Positions 6,702 through 14,553 are shown, numbered from the stretch's first letter. The stretch: 16,451 bases of DNA from DATKSS01 sp035533335 (GCA_035533335.1 DATLUC010000041.1:1-16451); one strand, 5' to 3'. The notes: generated from the letters alone by a model not told the origin. Numbers and translations are program-made.

Positions 6702-7312
6702 GCTCGCTTATCCCAACCGCCTGCGTGGCGTTGGGCCTGGGCGTTGTCGTCGTCCGTCGCCGCTCTGTTGCGCTGACGCTCGTGACCGCCCAGTCGCTGC
6801 TGCTCGCCAGCGTCGCGCTTTGGCGTACGAGCGGACATCTCGAGCTGATGCCCGCCGCCGGTGGACTGCTCCTGCGCGCGGTCGTGATTGCGACAATCCT
6901 CGGCATCGGCATCGCGCGCACCCGCGAAAGCCAACCGGTGCGAGCAGGCATCGAACCGATGGCGCGCGCTGTTATCGCGCTGGCGGCGCTGCTCGCAATC
7001 CCCGCACTGGTGCCCGCCCTTGGCTTTGGCGACCCGAACGCCCAACGCGCGGCTATCGCGCTTGGCGTGCTTGGGATCGTAATCGCACTCACCCGTCGCG
7101 CCACGATCTTGCAGATCGTCGGGATCATCGTCGCTGAGAATGGGGCTACGCTCGCCGCGCTCTCAGCCTCTAATGCCGTGCCCGACGTAATCGGATTGGG
7201 CGTGATCTTCGACCTGCTGCTCATCGCCATTGTGGCGAGCGCCTTCCATACACGCATCTTCGGCGAATTTGGATCAGGCGATACCGCGCACCTGCGGGAA
7301 CTCCATGACTGA
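6698..7312 (+). CDS. hyfE: Hydrogenase-4 membrane subunit HyfE (Rv0085/HycP-like)
   Basis: The 204-aa protein is almost wholly hydrophobic, with about six helices, starting MSSLIPTACVALGLGVVVV. The segment ILQIVGIIVAENGATLAALS resembles the NuoK-like Glu-containing helix of HyfE proteins, with Glu in the membrane as the likely ion-path residue. The GTG at 6698 was chosen because it overlaps the hyfC stop (GTGA) and starts at the first hydrophobic helix; the open frame extends further upstream only as overlap with hyfC. E. coli HyfE has 216 residues. The last 8 bases overlap hyfF. Confidence 0.87.
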   Translation: MSSLIPTACVALGLGVVVVRRRSVALTLVTAQSLLLASVALWRTSGHLELMPAAGGLLLRAVVIATILGIGIARTRESQPVRAGIEPMARAVIALAALLAIPALVPALGFGDPNAQRAAIALGVLGIVIALTRRATILQIVGIIVAENGATLAALSASNAVPDVIGLGVIFDLLLIAIVASAFHTRIFGEFGSGDTAHLRELHD

Positions 7313-8795
7313 TCAGCTCATGATCCCGCTCGTCGCGGCGTCCGTTGTCGTGCCTGTTCTGGCCGCGCTGGCGCTGCAGGTTGCCCGAAGCGAGCGCACC
7401 GCCCACCGCCTCAATCGGGTCTGCGCCGTAATCACTGCGCTCGTGGGGCTGGGCGCAGCGGCGGCAATGCTGACCCGCGAGTCGCACGCCACCAGCTGGG
7501 TGATCGTAGACACAGCTTCTGGCATCTACGTGGGCGGCGTGACCGTGATTGCGCTGATGAGTGCGCTCCTTTCCCCCGCGTACTTGAGCGGTGCGCACGG
7601 CGAATTCTTTGCGGCCAGGCGCAGCGTGCGCTCCTACTACCTGATGCTCTATGCCTTCTGGTCGGCATTGGTCGCGATTCCGGTGATCGCGAACCTCGGT
7701 GTTGGCTTGCTTGTGGTGGAAGCGACGACAGCGGCATCCTCGGTGCTGGTCGCCTTCTCGGGCAAGCCTCGTGCCCTGGAGGCCGGGTGGAAGTACCTCA
7801 TTCTCACGACTCTGGGTATGAGCCTTGCCTTTCTTGGCATCGTGATCATGTTCGTCGCATCAGCGGCGCACGGTGGCGGGATCGGCCTGCTCGACTGGTC
7901 AGCGCTGCCCGGAACCCTCAGCCATATGTCACACGGTGCCGCCGTGGCCGCATACGCCCTGGTGATGCTCGGGCTCGCCACCAAGATCGGCTGGGCGCCG
8001 GTGCACAACTGGCTCCCCGACGCTCACAGCGAAGCACCAGCGCCGGTCAGCGCGATGCTTTCGTCAGCGCTGTTGCCAGCGGTGATGCTGCTGGCCTGGC
8101 GCCTGCGTGACGCCGCCTCCGTGCCGATTGGCAATACCGCGGCAACCGCTCCATTGGCTGCATTTGGCATTTTCTCGGTGGCGGTCGCAGTTCCGTTTCT
8201 GTGGCAGCCGATGGCATGGAAGCGTCTGCTTGCGTATCACAGCCTGGAACACATGGGCATCATCACTGTCGGGATCGCCATCGGCAGTCCGCTGGCGCTG
8301 GCCGGCGTGGTGTTGCATTTCGCCGGCCACGCCCTGGCCAAGGCACTGGGCTTCTATGCCGCGATACCCCTTTATCAGATACAACCCGACGCTGGCCGCC
8401 ACAGCGCACGCGATGTCGCGGCATCGTCTCCCGCAACCTTCGCCGCTATGGCGGTATGCGCATTCACCCTCGCGGGACTGCCGCCCTCGCCTCTGTTCTT
8501 CAGCGAACTGTTCATCATCCTGGGGGGGATCCAATCGGGGCAGGTCGTGCTAGCGAGCACGCTTGCAGTGCTAATTGCATTTGCCTTCATCGGGCTGCTT
8601 CATGCTCTCCTCGAAGCGCTCCAGACCAGTTCCGGGCACGAAGGGCAGCCAGTACGTAAGGCCGGCCCAGCTCGCACGACACCGATACTCATACCAACCT
8701 TGCTGATGGCGGCCGCGCTCGTTGCGCTGTCGGCATGCGCCTGGCTCCTGCCAACCTCTGCGATCGTCCGCCACCTCACCAGGGGAATCTCATGA
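7305..8795 (+). CDS. hyfF: Hydrogenase-4 membrane subunit HyfF (NuoN/M-like, Rv0086/HycQ-like)
   Basis: The 496-aa antiporter-like membrane protein is the second ion-channel subunit of the complex. Motifs include the conserved Lys in GLATKIGWAPVHNWLPDAHS, then EAPAPVSAMLSSALLPAVML, and the later KRLLAYHSLEHMGIITVG and HFAGHALAKALGFY segments typical of HyfF. E. coli HyfF is 526 aa and Rv0086 is about 490. ATG 7305 lies inside the end of hyfE with GGGAA a few bases upstream; ATG 7320 is an alternative. The stop overlaps the hyfG start (ATGA). Confidence 0.9.
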   Translation: MTDQLMIPLVAASVVVPVLAALALQVARSERTAHRLNRVCAVITALVGLGAAAAMLTRESHATSWVIVDTASGIYVGGVTVIALMSALLSPAYLSGAHGEFFAARRSVRSYYLMLYAFWSALVAIPVIANLGVGLLVVEATTAASSVLVAFSGKPRALEAGWKYLILTTLGMSLAFLGIVIMFVASAAHGGGIGLLDWSALPGTLSHMSHGAAVAAYALVMLGLATKIGWAPVHNWLPDAHSEAPAPVSAMLSSALLPAVMLLAWRLRDAASVPIGNTAATAPLAAFGIFSVAVAVPFLWQPMAWKRLLAYHSLEHMGIITVGIAIGSPLALAGVVLHFAGHALAKALGFYAAIPLYQIQPDAGRHSARDVAASSPATFAAMAVCAFTLAGLPPSPLFFSELFIILGGIQSGQVVLASTLAVLIAFAFIGLLHALLEALQTSSGHEGQPVRKAGPARTTPILIPTLLMAAALVALSACAWLLPTSAIVRHLTRGIS

Positions 8796-10249
8796 CGGAA
8801 GGCGGATGGCCTGCCAACGCAGAACTCGTCGCGAGTACAGATGAAGCCGAGATTAGACGGGTGCCGCCCCATGCCTGGCGCGACACCGTTTCGTTCCTGA
8901 TCCGAAGCGGACATACGTTCTGCGATCTGCACGTAACAGGACCCACAGAAGCCGTCGAGCTGCGTGCGGCATTCATGCGCGATGGCCGTTTCCAAATGAT
9001 CACATGCCGGCCTGACCCCGGACGCGCGCCAACCATTGTCGACCTGGTGCCCGCAGCCGATTGGGATGAGCGCGAGGCGGCAGAACTGGGCCGCCTCGTA
9101 TTCGCCGACCGGACGATCCGGCCGTTAACTGCGCACCCCGAGCAACTGGAGCGCTGGACGACGAGCGTGCGGGGACGCGACACGCACCAGGTTGCGGTCG
9201 GCCCGATTCACGCCGGCGTCATCGAGTCCGGCCACTTCCGCTTTCATGTGGTCGGCGAACGCATACTGCACCTCGACCTGCGCCTGTTCTACAAGCACCG
9301 AGGACTTGAACGTGCCGCCGTAGGCAGGACACTAAGCGAAGCGTGCGCTGTCGCCCAGAGGGCGTGTGCGGCATGCGCTGTTGCCAACAGCGTCGCTTAT
9401 GCACAGGCTTGCGAGCAGGCACTGGGAATGGCCCCGACCCCCGAGCTTTCGCGGTCCCGCACTTTGCTCCTCGAGCTCGAGCGGCTTTACAACCACCTCA
9501 ACGATATCGGTGCCGCCTGTGCGGGCGTCGGCTTCGCCGCTGGCAATATGGTCTTCGCCACGCTCAAGGAGCGGGCACAGCGCGTCAATCTTTCGCTCAC
9601 AGGACACCGCTTCCTCTTCGATTCGGTCCAGGTCATGCGAAGCGACATCGAGATCGTCGAGCAAACCTCTCTTGCCGCCCGCCGTGAGTTGCGCGAGATC
9701 CGTCTTGCCGCCGATCGCGCATGGCACGAGGTGCTTTTTCACGGTTCTGTACAAAACCGCTTCCACGGCGTTGGCGTCATTTCGACTGCCGAAGCCTCCG
9801 CGCTCGGAACGGTGGGGCCGGTCTCGCGGGCCAGCGGCGTGCAGCACGACGCCCGGAGCTCGAGCTTTCGACTTGCCTACCCCAACTTCAAACCGGCGGC
9901 GCCGGTGGACCCTAGCGGTGATGTCCGGGCGCGCGTCGAGATGCGCGCGCTCGAGCTGCCTGCCACATTCGAGCTTCTCGACTCACTGCTCGCAGGAACC
10001 TTGAAGCCAGCCGGGTGTGAGTCCGCCACCCAGCACTTGGCGACGGGCATGGCCGCGGTCGAGAGCCCCCGCGGACGAACGTTCTGTGCCATCGAGCGTG
10101 ATGAAACGACCATTACGCGCCTGCGGCTGCGAACTTCGTCGTACGCAAACTGGCCCACACTCGCGGTGGCTGCAAACGAAAGCCTCCTGCCTGAATTTCC
10201 ACTGATTAACAAGAGCTTTGAGCTCTGCTACGCGTGCTGTGACCGCTGA
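8792..10249 (+). CDS. hyfG: Group 4 [NiFe]-hydrogenase-like large subunit HyfG/HycE (Rv0087-like)
   Basis: The 485-aa protein has a NuoC-like N-terminal domain (about 25-120) and a NuoD/hydrogenase large-subunit domain starting at VGPIHAGVIESGHFRF (about 136). The proximal Cys pair, usually RxCGxC, is RACAAC (Cys192, Cys195). The distal pair, usually DPCxxC, is ELCYAC (Cys479, Cys482), followed by CDR and the stop. All four Ni-ligand cysteines are therefore kept, but the surrounding residues differ. Other landmarks are LLLELERLYNHL, GPVSRASG and VESPRG. The protein ends at the Arg after which maturation proteases usually cut, so no C-terminal extension is encoded. The predicted role is H2/H+ catalysis on the cytoplasmic face; activity is uncertain. 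Confidence 0.9.
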   Translation: MTEGGWPANAELVASTDEAEIRRVPPHAWRDTVSFLIRSGHTFCDLHVTGPTEAVELRAAFMRDGRFQMITCRPDPGRAPTIVDLVPAADWDEREAAELGRLVFADRTIRPLTAHPEQLERWTTSVRGRDTHQVAVGPIHAGVIESGHFRFHVVGERILHLDLRLFYKHRGLERAAVGRTLSEACAVAQRACAACAVANSVAYAQACEQALGMAPTPELSRSRTLLLELERLYNHLNDIGAACAGVGFAAGNMVFATLKERAQRVNLSLTGHRFLFDSVQVMRSDIEIVEQTSLAARRELREIRLAADRAWHEVLFHGSVQNRFHGVGVISTAEASALGTVGPVSRASGVQHDARSSSFRLAYPNFKPAAPVDPSGDVRARVEMRALELPATFELLDSLLAGTLKPAGCESATQHLATGMAAVESPRGRTFCAIERDETTITRLRLRTSSYANWPTLAVAANESLLPEFPLINKSFELCYACCDR

Positions 10250-10275
10250 ACGGGAGTTGACAATATGAGCCACAC

Positions 10276-10283
10276 AGGAGGAG
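10276..10283 (+). promoter_or_regulatory. Strong Shine-Dalgarno sequence for hyfI
   Basis: AGGAGGAG ends six bases before the ATG at 10290. It is the only near-perfect ribosome binding site in the operon. It sits in the 40-bp gap after hyfG, the only gap among the hyf genes, and fixes the hyfI start independently of coupling. Confidence 0.75.
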
Positions 10284-10289
10284 CGCCCC

Positions 10290-10754
10290 ATGTACCTGTT
10301 GTTGCGTGATCTGTACCGCACTCGCCGCGAGGTGGGCCTGCGACGGCCTCCACGGCCGTCGTCACTCGCGGTACGCCATGTGGACGCAGGCTCATGCAAT
10401 GGCTGCGAGCACGAGTTGACAGCCGCTGCCGGCCCACACTACGACCTCTCCCGCTTCGGGCTATCGATCACCGCTTCGCCACGCCACGCTGATGTACTGC
10501 TTATCACCGGGCCGGTGACCGTACACATGCGCACGGCGCTCCTCAGGGCCTACGAAGCGATGCCTGAGCCACGAATCGTTGCGGCGCTTGGCAATTGCGC
10601 GCTCGGCCTCGGAGTGATAGCGAGTGCCGATTCGCTGGCCGGGCCCGTGGAAGACCTGCTCCCGGTCTCTGTGCGGATCGCTGGTTGCCCACCCACGCCG
10701 CAGCAGATCATCGATGGGTTGGAGCCTCTGCTCAATGCGTCAACGGTACGTTAA
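10290..10754 (+). CDS. hyfI: Hydrogenase-4 small subunit HyfI (NuoB-like, Rv0082-like)
   Basis: The 154-aa protein belongs to the NuoB/PSST family that carries the single proximal [4Fe-4S] cluster next to the NiFe site. The ligands are visible: DAGSCNGCEHEL (Cys36, Cys39), LGNCALG (Cys103) and AGCPPTP (Cys133). The N-terminus YLLLRDLYRTRREVGLRRPP is basic and probably contacts the membrane arm. In M. tuberculosis the corresponding Rv0082 precedes the membrane genes, whereas here it is last. No ferredoxin-like subunit or formate dehydrogenase follows, so the electron donor is unknown. It has its own strong ribosome binding site. Confidence 0.9.
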   Translation: MYLLLRDLYRTRREVGLRRPPRPSSLAVRHVDAGSCNGCEHELTAAAGPHYDLSRFGLSITASPRHADVLLITGPVTVHMRTALLRAYEAMPEPRIVAALGNCALGLGVIASADSLAGPVEDLLPVSVRIAGCPPTPQQIIDGLEPLLNASTVR

Positions 10755-10869
10755 GCATTTGTAGGCGGGCGCATAAGAGAAATTTGGTGGACCCGAGGGT
10801 GCCTGGTTTCACCAGATAGTTCACCCATGTCGCAGGACATAGTGCACTCCAGCAAATTGGAGGTGGCGC

Positions 10870-11041
10870 ATGTCCGGTCTCAGCCGCTACATCGGCGACG
10901 CAGTCGTCTTGGAACACCGCAGCCCGGCCCAGCTCGCCCGCGACCACAAAATCTCGAAGCGGTGGATCTTCAAGCTCCTCAGTCGATTTAGAGAGGGTGG
11001 GTACGCGGCGTTAGAGCCTCGCTCGCGGAGACCAGGGGCGG
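10870..11041 (+). pseudogene. IS481-type transposase, N-terminal fragment
   Basis: The frame starts at ATG 10870 after a GGAGG ribosome binding site. It encodes an N-terminal helix-turn-helix (SPAQLARDHKISKRWIFKLL) followed by FREGGYAALEPRSRRP, a signature of IS481/IS3-type transposases just before the DDE domain. The catalytic core is missing: around 11041 the sequence changes to a HicB-like C-terminus in another frame, and the transposase frame stops at 11094. Upstream, hairpins CTGGT-TTC-ACCAG (10803-10815) and ATGTC-GCAG-GACAT (10827-10840) may belong to the lost element's left end. This is a deletion derivative and not functional as a transposase. Confidence 0.7.
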
Positions 11042-11173
11042 TCAGTCGAGGAAGCCTCCAGCAACCTGCGGGAAGCCCTCTCTCTTTGCTTTGAAACTGC
11101 CAGCTCATCAGAGCTGAAGGAACGGCTCCATACCGAGGTTTACGTGACCCACTTCGACCTCAAGGTTGGGTAG
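11042..11173 (+). pseudogene. hicB: HicB-like antitoxin, C-terminal remnant
   Basis: In the frame ending at TAG 11171-11173 the translation reads SVEEASSNLREALSLCFET then ELKERLHTEVYVTHFDLKVG. NLREAL and EVYVT..(D/E)L.VG are typical of the C-terminal half of UPF0150/HicB proteins. The N-terminal half is absent, being replaced by the IS481-type fragment. The next gene is a matching HicA remnant, which supports the call. This was a hicB-hicA operon, the reverse order of the intact module at 2112-2327/1666-2115. Confidence 0.65.
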
Positions 11174-11392
11174 GCTTCGCAGGCTTTCGGGCCGACAGGT
11201 GTGCCGGTTCCTCGGGGAGAATGGATTCGTTGAGGTACGTCGGCGCGGGAAGCCATATCGTGATGCAACTGCGGATCGGAGACTCGACCAGGACCGGTTC
11301 CGGTTCCTGATCATGATGAGCTGCGAACGGGAACGCTAATGTCGATCATCCGCCAGTCTCAGCTTGCCCGCAAACTCTTCGAATCAGGCTAA
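11166..11392 (+). pseudogene. hicA: HicA-like toxin inactivated by two +1 frameshifts
   Basis: Read in three successive frames, the sequence gives an almost complete 73-residue HicA. Frame one, from a TTG at 11166, reads GRLRRLSGRQVCRFLGENGF and EVRRRG. After one extra base near 11247-11250, frame two reads SHIVMQLRIGDSTRT. After another extra base near 11293-11297, frame three reads VPVPDHDELRTGTLMSIIRQ and ends KLFESG at TAA 11390-11392. The hallmark GSHIVMQ, VPVPDH and GTL..IIRQ motifs are all present, but the chain cannot be made without two corrections. The 5' end overlaps the hicB remnant, as in an original coupled operon. Confidence 0.75.
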
Positions 11393-11733
11393 CAAGAAAG
11401 GCCAGGAACCCAGGGTCCTGAACTGCAATCGGGTCTAGAAACCGCGGGTGGGAAAGGCTGTGTTCGGCCACAACGATCCGTATAAGTGGCGGCGCTGAGG
11501 GCCGAGATCAAACTCGACGTAGTTTCTGTACCCCACACCCTCGTACATGGGCCGCGAGGTAGTCGCGCACGAGCTCGACTGCCCTGGTAGGTGGCCGCTG
11601 AGCGATAGGAGGCCGTCGGCGACCGTGGCGCGCTGCGGTCACTACGCGTGATGCCCATCTGCGTTATGCGGAATGGAGATTATGCAAAAGAGGGCAATCG
11701 GTGGACCCCTCGCCGACCCGCATCCCCGAGACT
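11393..11733. other. Stretch without a supportable gene
   Basis: No intact gene is seen in these roughly 340 bases. A minus-strand frame over 11389-11658 is Ser/Arg-rich and not protein-like. In a second minus-strand frame MYEGVGYRNYVEFD vaguely resembles the C-terminal part of a GNAT acetyltransferase, but stops follow quickly. The area may hold decayed sequence; I assign nothing. Confidence 0.4.
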
Positions 11734-11889
11734 GAGACACTGCTGCTGACGCCGAGAGCCTGAAACAGTCGCTCGACTTCCTGATCGAGGACGAACTCTT
11801 GGAGGTGACCCCCCAAGCATCTGCGCCTGCGCAAGCGACACCTGACCGAGATCGCCCGCGCCCGGCGCCGCCAAGAGGCGGCGGTCTAG
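11734..11889 (+). pseudogene. typA: typA/bipA GTPase, C-terminal remnant with frameshifts
   Basis: Three reading frames together recall the last 50 residues of TypA/BipA: ETLLLTP, then SLKQSLDFLIEDELLEVTP, then KHLRLRKRHLTEIARARRRQ and a stop at 11887-11889. The frame changes near 11755 and again in the run of six C residues at 11809-11814, where five would keep the frame. TypA normally exceeds 600 residues, so nearly all of the ribosome-associated GTPase is missing. Its stop and the cydB stop on the other strand share a CTAG. Sequencing or assembly error could explain the homopolymer shift, but not the loss of the rest. Confidence 0.65.
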
Positions 11890-12890
11890 GTACCCGCGTC
11901 GAGGAGCGGGCCCTTGAAGACGCGGAACAGCAGCCAGAGCGAGGGCATCAGGATCAAGGCGCCGATACCGCAGACCACGAGCAGGGCGGAGAGCGTGGCC
12001 TGGGGCGCGGCCGAGGCGCTGATGCTCAGATCGGGCGGGATCAGGTAGGGCCACTGCCCGAGCGCCCAGGCCCAGAGCACCAGGACGACCTGGCCCACCA
12101 CGGCGATCCGGGCCAGCCGCGGACGCGAGCCCCAGACCACCCAGAGCGCCAAGGGGCCGTTTATGAGCGCCAGCAACAGCAGCGGCAGACCGCGACCGAA
12201 GAGGGCGTGGGCCAGCGGTGGGGCCTGCGAGGGAGCCAGCAGCAGGCCGGCCAGGCCGAGAACGCCGGACACCGCCCCGGCGAGCACCGCCCGGCGCCTG
12301 AAGTCGCCCTCGAGCGCACCGCCCTCGTTCTCCACCGTGAGGTAGGTGGCCCCGAGATAGACACCGATGGAGACCGCGAAGGCTCCGATCAGCAGTCCAT
12401 AGGGGGCGGTCCAGCCGGACACGAAGCCCGAGCTCAGTCGCCCGCCTTGGACTCGGATCGCGCCTGAGGCGGCGGCGGCGGCGGCGGTGCCGAGGAAGAA
12501 GGGCGCGATCACGCTCGCCGATCCAAAGACCAAGCCCCAGCGCGAGAGCGGACCTGCACCCAGTGCACCGTGACCCCGGAAGGCGAACGCGGCCCCGCGC
12601 AGGACGATGCCCACCAGAGCGATGGTGAAGGGCAGATACAGCGCCAGGGCCAGGATTCCGAAGGCGCGGGGGAAGGCGGTGAACAGGCCCGTGATCATGA
12701 AGATCAGCCAGACGTGGTTGGCCTCCCAGACCGGACCCATGGCCGCGGCCACCGCGGTGCGCTGGTCCGCCGCCCGGGGCCCGCTCGAAAGCAGGTCTAG
12801 AACGCCGCCCCCGAAGTCGGCGCCGGCCAGCACGGCGTAGGCGGTCAGGGCCAGCCAGAGCAGACCCGCGACCGCGTCGGCCTCGCTCAC
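11886..12890 (-). CDS. cydB: Cytochrome bd ubiquinol oxidase subunit II
   Basis: The 334-aa membrane protein belongs to the CydB/CioB family, partner of CydA in the cytochrome bd quinol oxidase, which reduces O2 to water without proton pumping. Signatures are the N-terminal AYAVLAGADFGGGVLDLL and GPVWEANHVWLIFM, then about nine hydrophobic helices. The GTG at 12890-12888 overlaps the cydA stop (GTGA) and places the first helix at the right distance. A longer open frame reaching back to 14345 is only the shadow of cydA. The length is normal for the CIO type. No cydX, cydC or cydD follows. Confidence 0.92.
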   Translation of the reverse strand: MSEADAVAGLLWLALTAYAVLAGADFGGGVLDLLSSGPRAADQRTAVAAAMGPVWEANHVWLIFMITGLFTAFPRAFGILALALYLPFTIALVGIVLRGAAFAFRGHGALGAGPLSRWGLVFGSASVIAPFFLGTAAAAAASGAIRVQGGRLSSGFVSGWTAPYGLLIGAFAVSIGVYLGATYLTVENEGGALEGDFRRRAVLAGAVSGVLGLAGLLLAPSQAPPLAHALFGRGLPLLLLALINGPLALWVVWGSRPRLARIAVVGQVVLVLWAWALGQWPYLIPPDLSISASAAPQATLSALLVVCGIGALILMPSLWLLFRVFKGPLLDAGT

Positions 12891-14230
12891 AGGGGTGGCC
12901 CGGCGGCGGCCGTGGGCGCGGCCGCCGAGGCGCTCTGCGCCGCCCGCTCGCGGGCGGCGAGACGGAGCAGAAGGCGGGCGGTGGTGAAGGCGAGCCCGCT
13001 GTAGATGGCCAGGAAGACGGCGAAGGTGAGACCCAGGCCGGGCGCCGAGGTGACCGCCTGGCTGGTTCTCAAGATGCCGTAGACGATCCAGGGTTGGCGC
13101 CCGAACTCGGTCACGCACCAGCCCGCCTCCATGGTCAGCACGCTCGCCGGTCCGGCGATCACCAGGAGCGGGAGCAGGCGGCGGGGTAGGACCCGGCGCC
13201 TCCAATAGACGAGCCAGAAGGCCAGGGCGAGCAGGCCGAGAAGTCCGCCCAGGCCGACCATGGTGTCGAAGGAGAAGTGGACTAAGATCGGGTTGGGGCG
13301 GTTCTGAGCCGGAAAGGCGTCCAGACCTAGGACCTTGGCGTTGGGGTTGAATGCGGCCAGCAGGCTCAGCGCGCGCGGGATCTCGATCGCGAATACGACC
13401 CGCTGCTGCGAGTTGAGCGGGATGCCTCCGAGGTGGATGGGGGCCCCGCGCTCGGTGTGATAAAGGCCTTCCATGGCCGCGAACTTGGCCGGCTGCTGGG
13501 CGTAGATAAATCGTGCGCTCGAGTCCCCGGTCACCCCGGCCAGGGCGATGGCGAGCGTGGCCATGGCCAGGCCCGCGAGCAGGGCGCGGCGGTGGTGAGC
13601 GTCGTTGCGCCCGCGCAGGATCCCGGCGGCGTAGACGGCCGCCACCACGAAGCCGGTCGCCACGTAGGCCGACACCAGCATGTGCGGGTCCTCGGTCCAG
13701 GTCGACGGATTGAACGCGGCGGCCAGGGGGTTGACGCTGAGCAGCTGGCCCTGAGGCCCGAGGGTAAAGCCGGTCGGGCTGTTCATCCAGGAGTTGGCCA
13801 TGACCACGAACAGCGAACTGGCGGCCCCGCTGAGCGCGATCGGGATCGAGGTCAGCCAGTGTTGCAGCGGCGACAGGCGGTCCCAGCCATAGAGGTAGAG
13901 GCCCAAGAAGATGGCCTCGGTGAAAAACGCGAAGGCCTCGGCCGAGAAGGGGAGGCCGATCATGCTGCCGGAGAAGGCCATGAAGCGGGGCCAGAGCAGT
14001 CCGAGCTCGAACGAGAGCACGGTGCCAGAGACGGCGCCGACCGCGAACAGGATGCCGAAGGCCTTGGCCCAGCGCCGGGCCAGCCCCAGCCACACCCGAT
14101 CTCCGGTCCGCAGCCAGATCGCCTCGGCCACCATCATCAGGGCGGGCATGCCCACGCCGAGGACGGCGAACACGATGTGGAACCCAAGCGAGGTCCCCAT
14201 CGTCGCCCGGGCCAGGGTCAGGTTGTTCAC
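12887..14230 (-). CDS. cydA: Cytochrome bd ubiquinol oxidase subunit I (short Q-loop, CIO type)
   Basis: The 447-aa protein carries the heme ligands and motifs of CydA: His18 in SLGFHIVFAVLGVGMP, the acidic pair in FSAEAFAFFTEAIFLG (Glu98, Glu105), His183 in EDPHMLVSAYVATGF, and ASVLTMEAGWCVTEFGRQPW containing the expected Met ligand and the GRQPW motif. It is about 75 residues shorter than E. coli CydA, as expected for the short-Q-loop (CIO-like) subgroup. Start: GTG 14230-14228 with GGGGAG just upstream. It is the first gene of a cydAB operon transcribed towards the decayed typA. Both genes look intact and appear more G+C-rich than the hydrogenase operon. Confidence 0.93.
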   Translation of the reverse strand: MNNLTLARATMGTSLGFHIVFAVLGVGMPALMMVAEAIWLRTGDRVWLGLARRWAKAFGILFAVGAVSGTVLSFELGLLWPRFMAFSGSMIGLPFSAEAFAFFTEAIFLGLYLYGWDRLSPLQHWLTSIPIALSGAASSLFVVMANSWMNSPTGFTLGPQGQLLSVNPLAAAFNPSTWTEDPHMLVSAYVATGFVVAAVYAAGILRGRNDAHHRRALLAGLAMATLAIALAGVTGDSSARFIYAQQPAKFAAMEGLYHTERGAPIHLGGIPLNSQQRVVFAIEIPRALSLLAAFNPNAKVLGLDAFPAQNRPNPILVHFSFDTMVGLGGLLGLLALAFWLVYWRRRVLPRRLLPLLVIAGPASVLTMEAGWCVTEFGRQPWIVYGILRTSQAVTSAPGLGLTFAVFLAIYSGLAFTTARLLLRLAARERAAQSASAAAPTAAAGPPL

Positions 14231-14553
14231 CAGCTCCCCAGACCCGGGGTCGGGCGGTCCGGCGCCAGCTCGCCCTCCGCCCCGCTCGGCGGCGCTGCGC
14301 CGGGGTCGCGCTCAGGCCGCCCGTGGGGGTCAAGTCGCTGCTCACCGGCCACGCTGCTATTGTCGTCCGCCGCGCCGGCTCGGGCGGGATCGCGATTGGG
14401 CCGGCGTTGGCTCAGGCCATCTCCACCAGTTCGAGGTGCTGATCCTCCCACCACTCGAGGTTGCCCTCGGGCATGATCAACACCCGACCCGGCTCCGGCT
14501 ACATCTTGAAGACCGCCAGCAGCCTTGAACTGGGCGCGGCGATGCGCAGCGTC
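14231..14553. other. cydA upstream region, no supportable gene
   Basis: The long frames here on both strands are Arg/Gly/Pro-rich shadows. One short minus-strand frame (14474-14412) encodes MPEGNLEWWEDQHLELVEMA and looks protein-like, as if it were the C-terminus of a lost gene, but an in-frame stop lies nine codons upstream and I recognise no family. The cydAB promoter should lie here; no clear -35/-10 pair was identified. Confidence 0.35.

Noticed and set aside
11886..14345. A single 819-aa minus-strand open frame spanning cydB and cydA
   Set aside because: Only its last 334 residues are real (cydB). The rest is the wrong frame of cydA, Arg/Pro-rich; the cydB start is fixed by the GTGA overlap with cydA.
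13433..14528. Long plus-strand frames over cydA (up to 347 aa)
   Set aside because: They are Gly/Arg/Glu-rich shadows in high-G+C DNA, opposite a gene with clear heme-ligand motifs.
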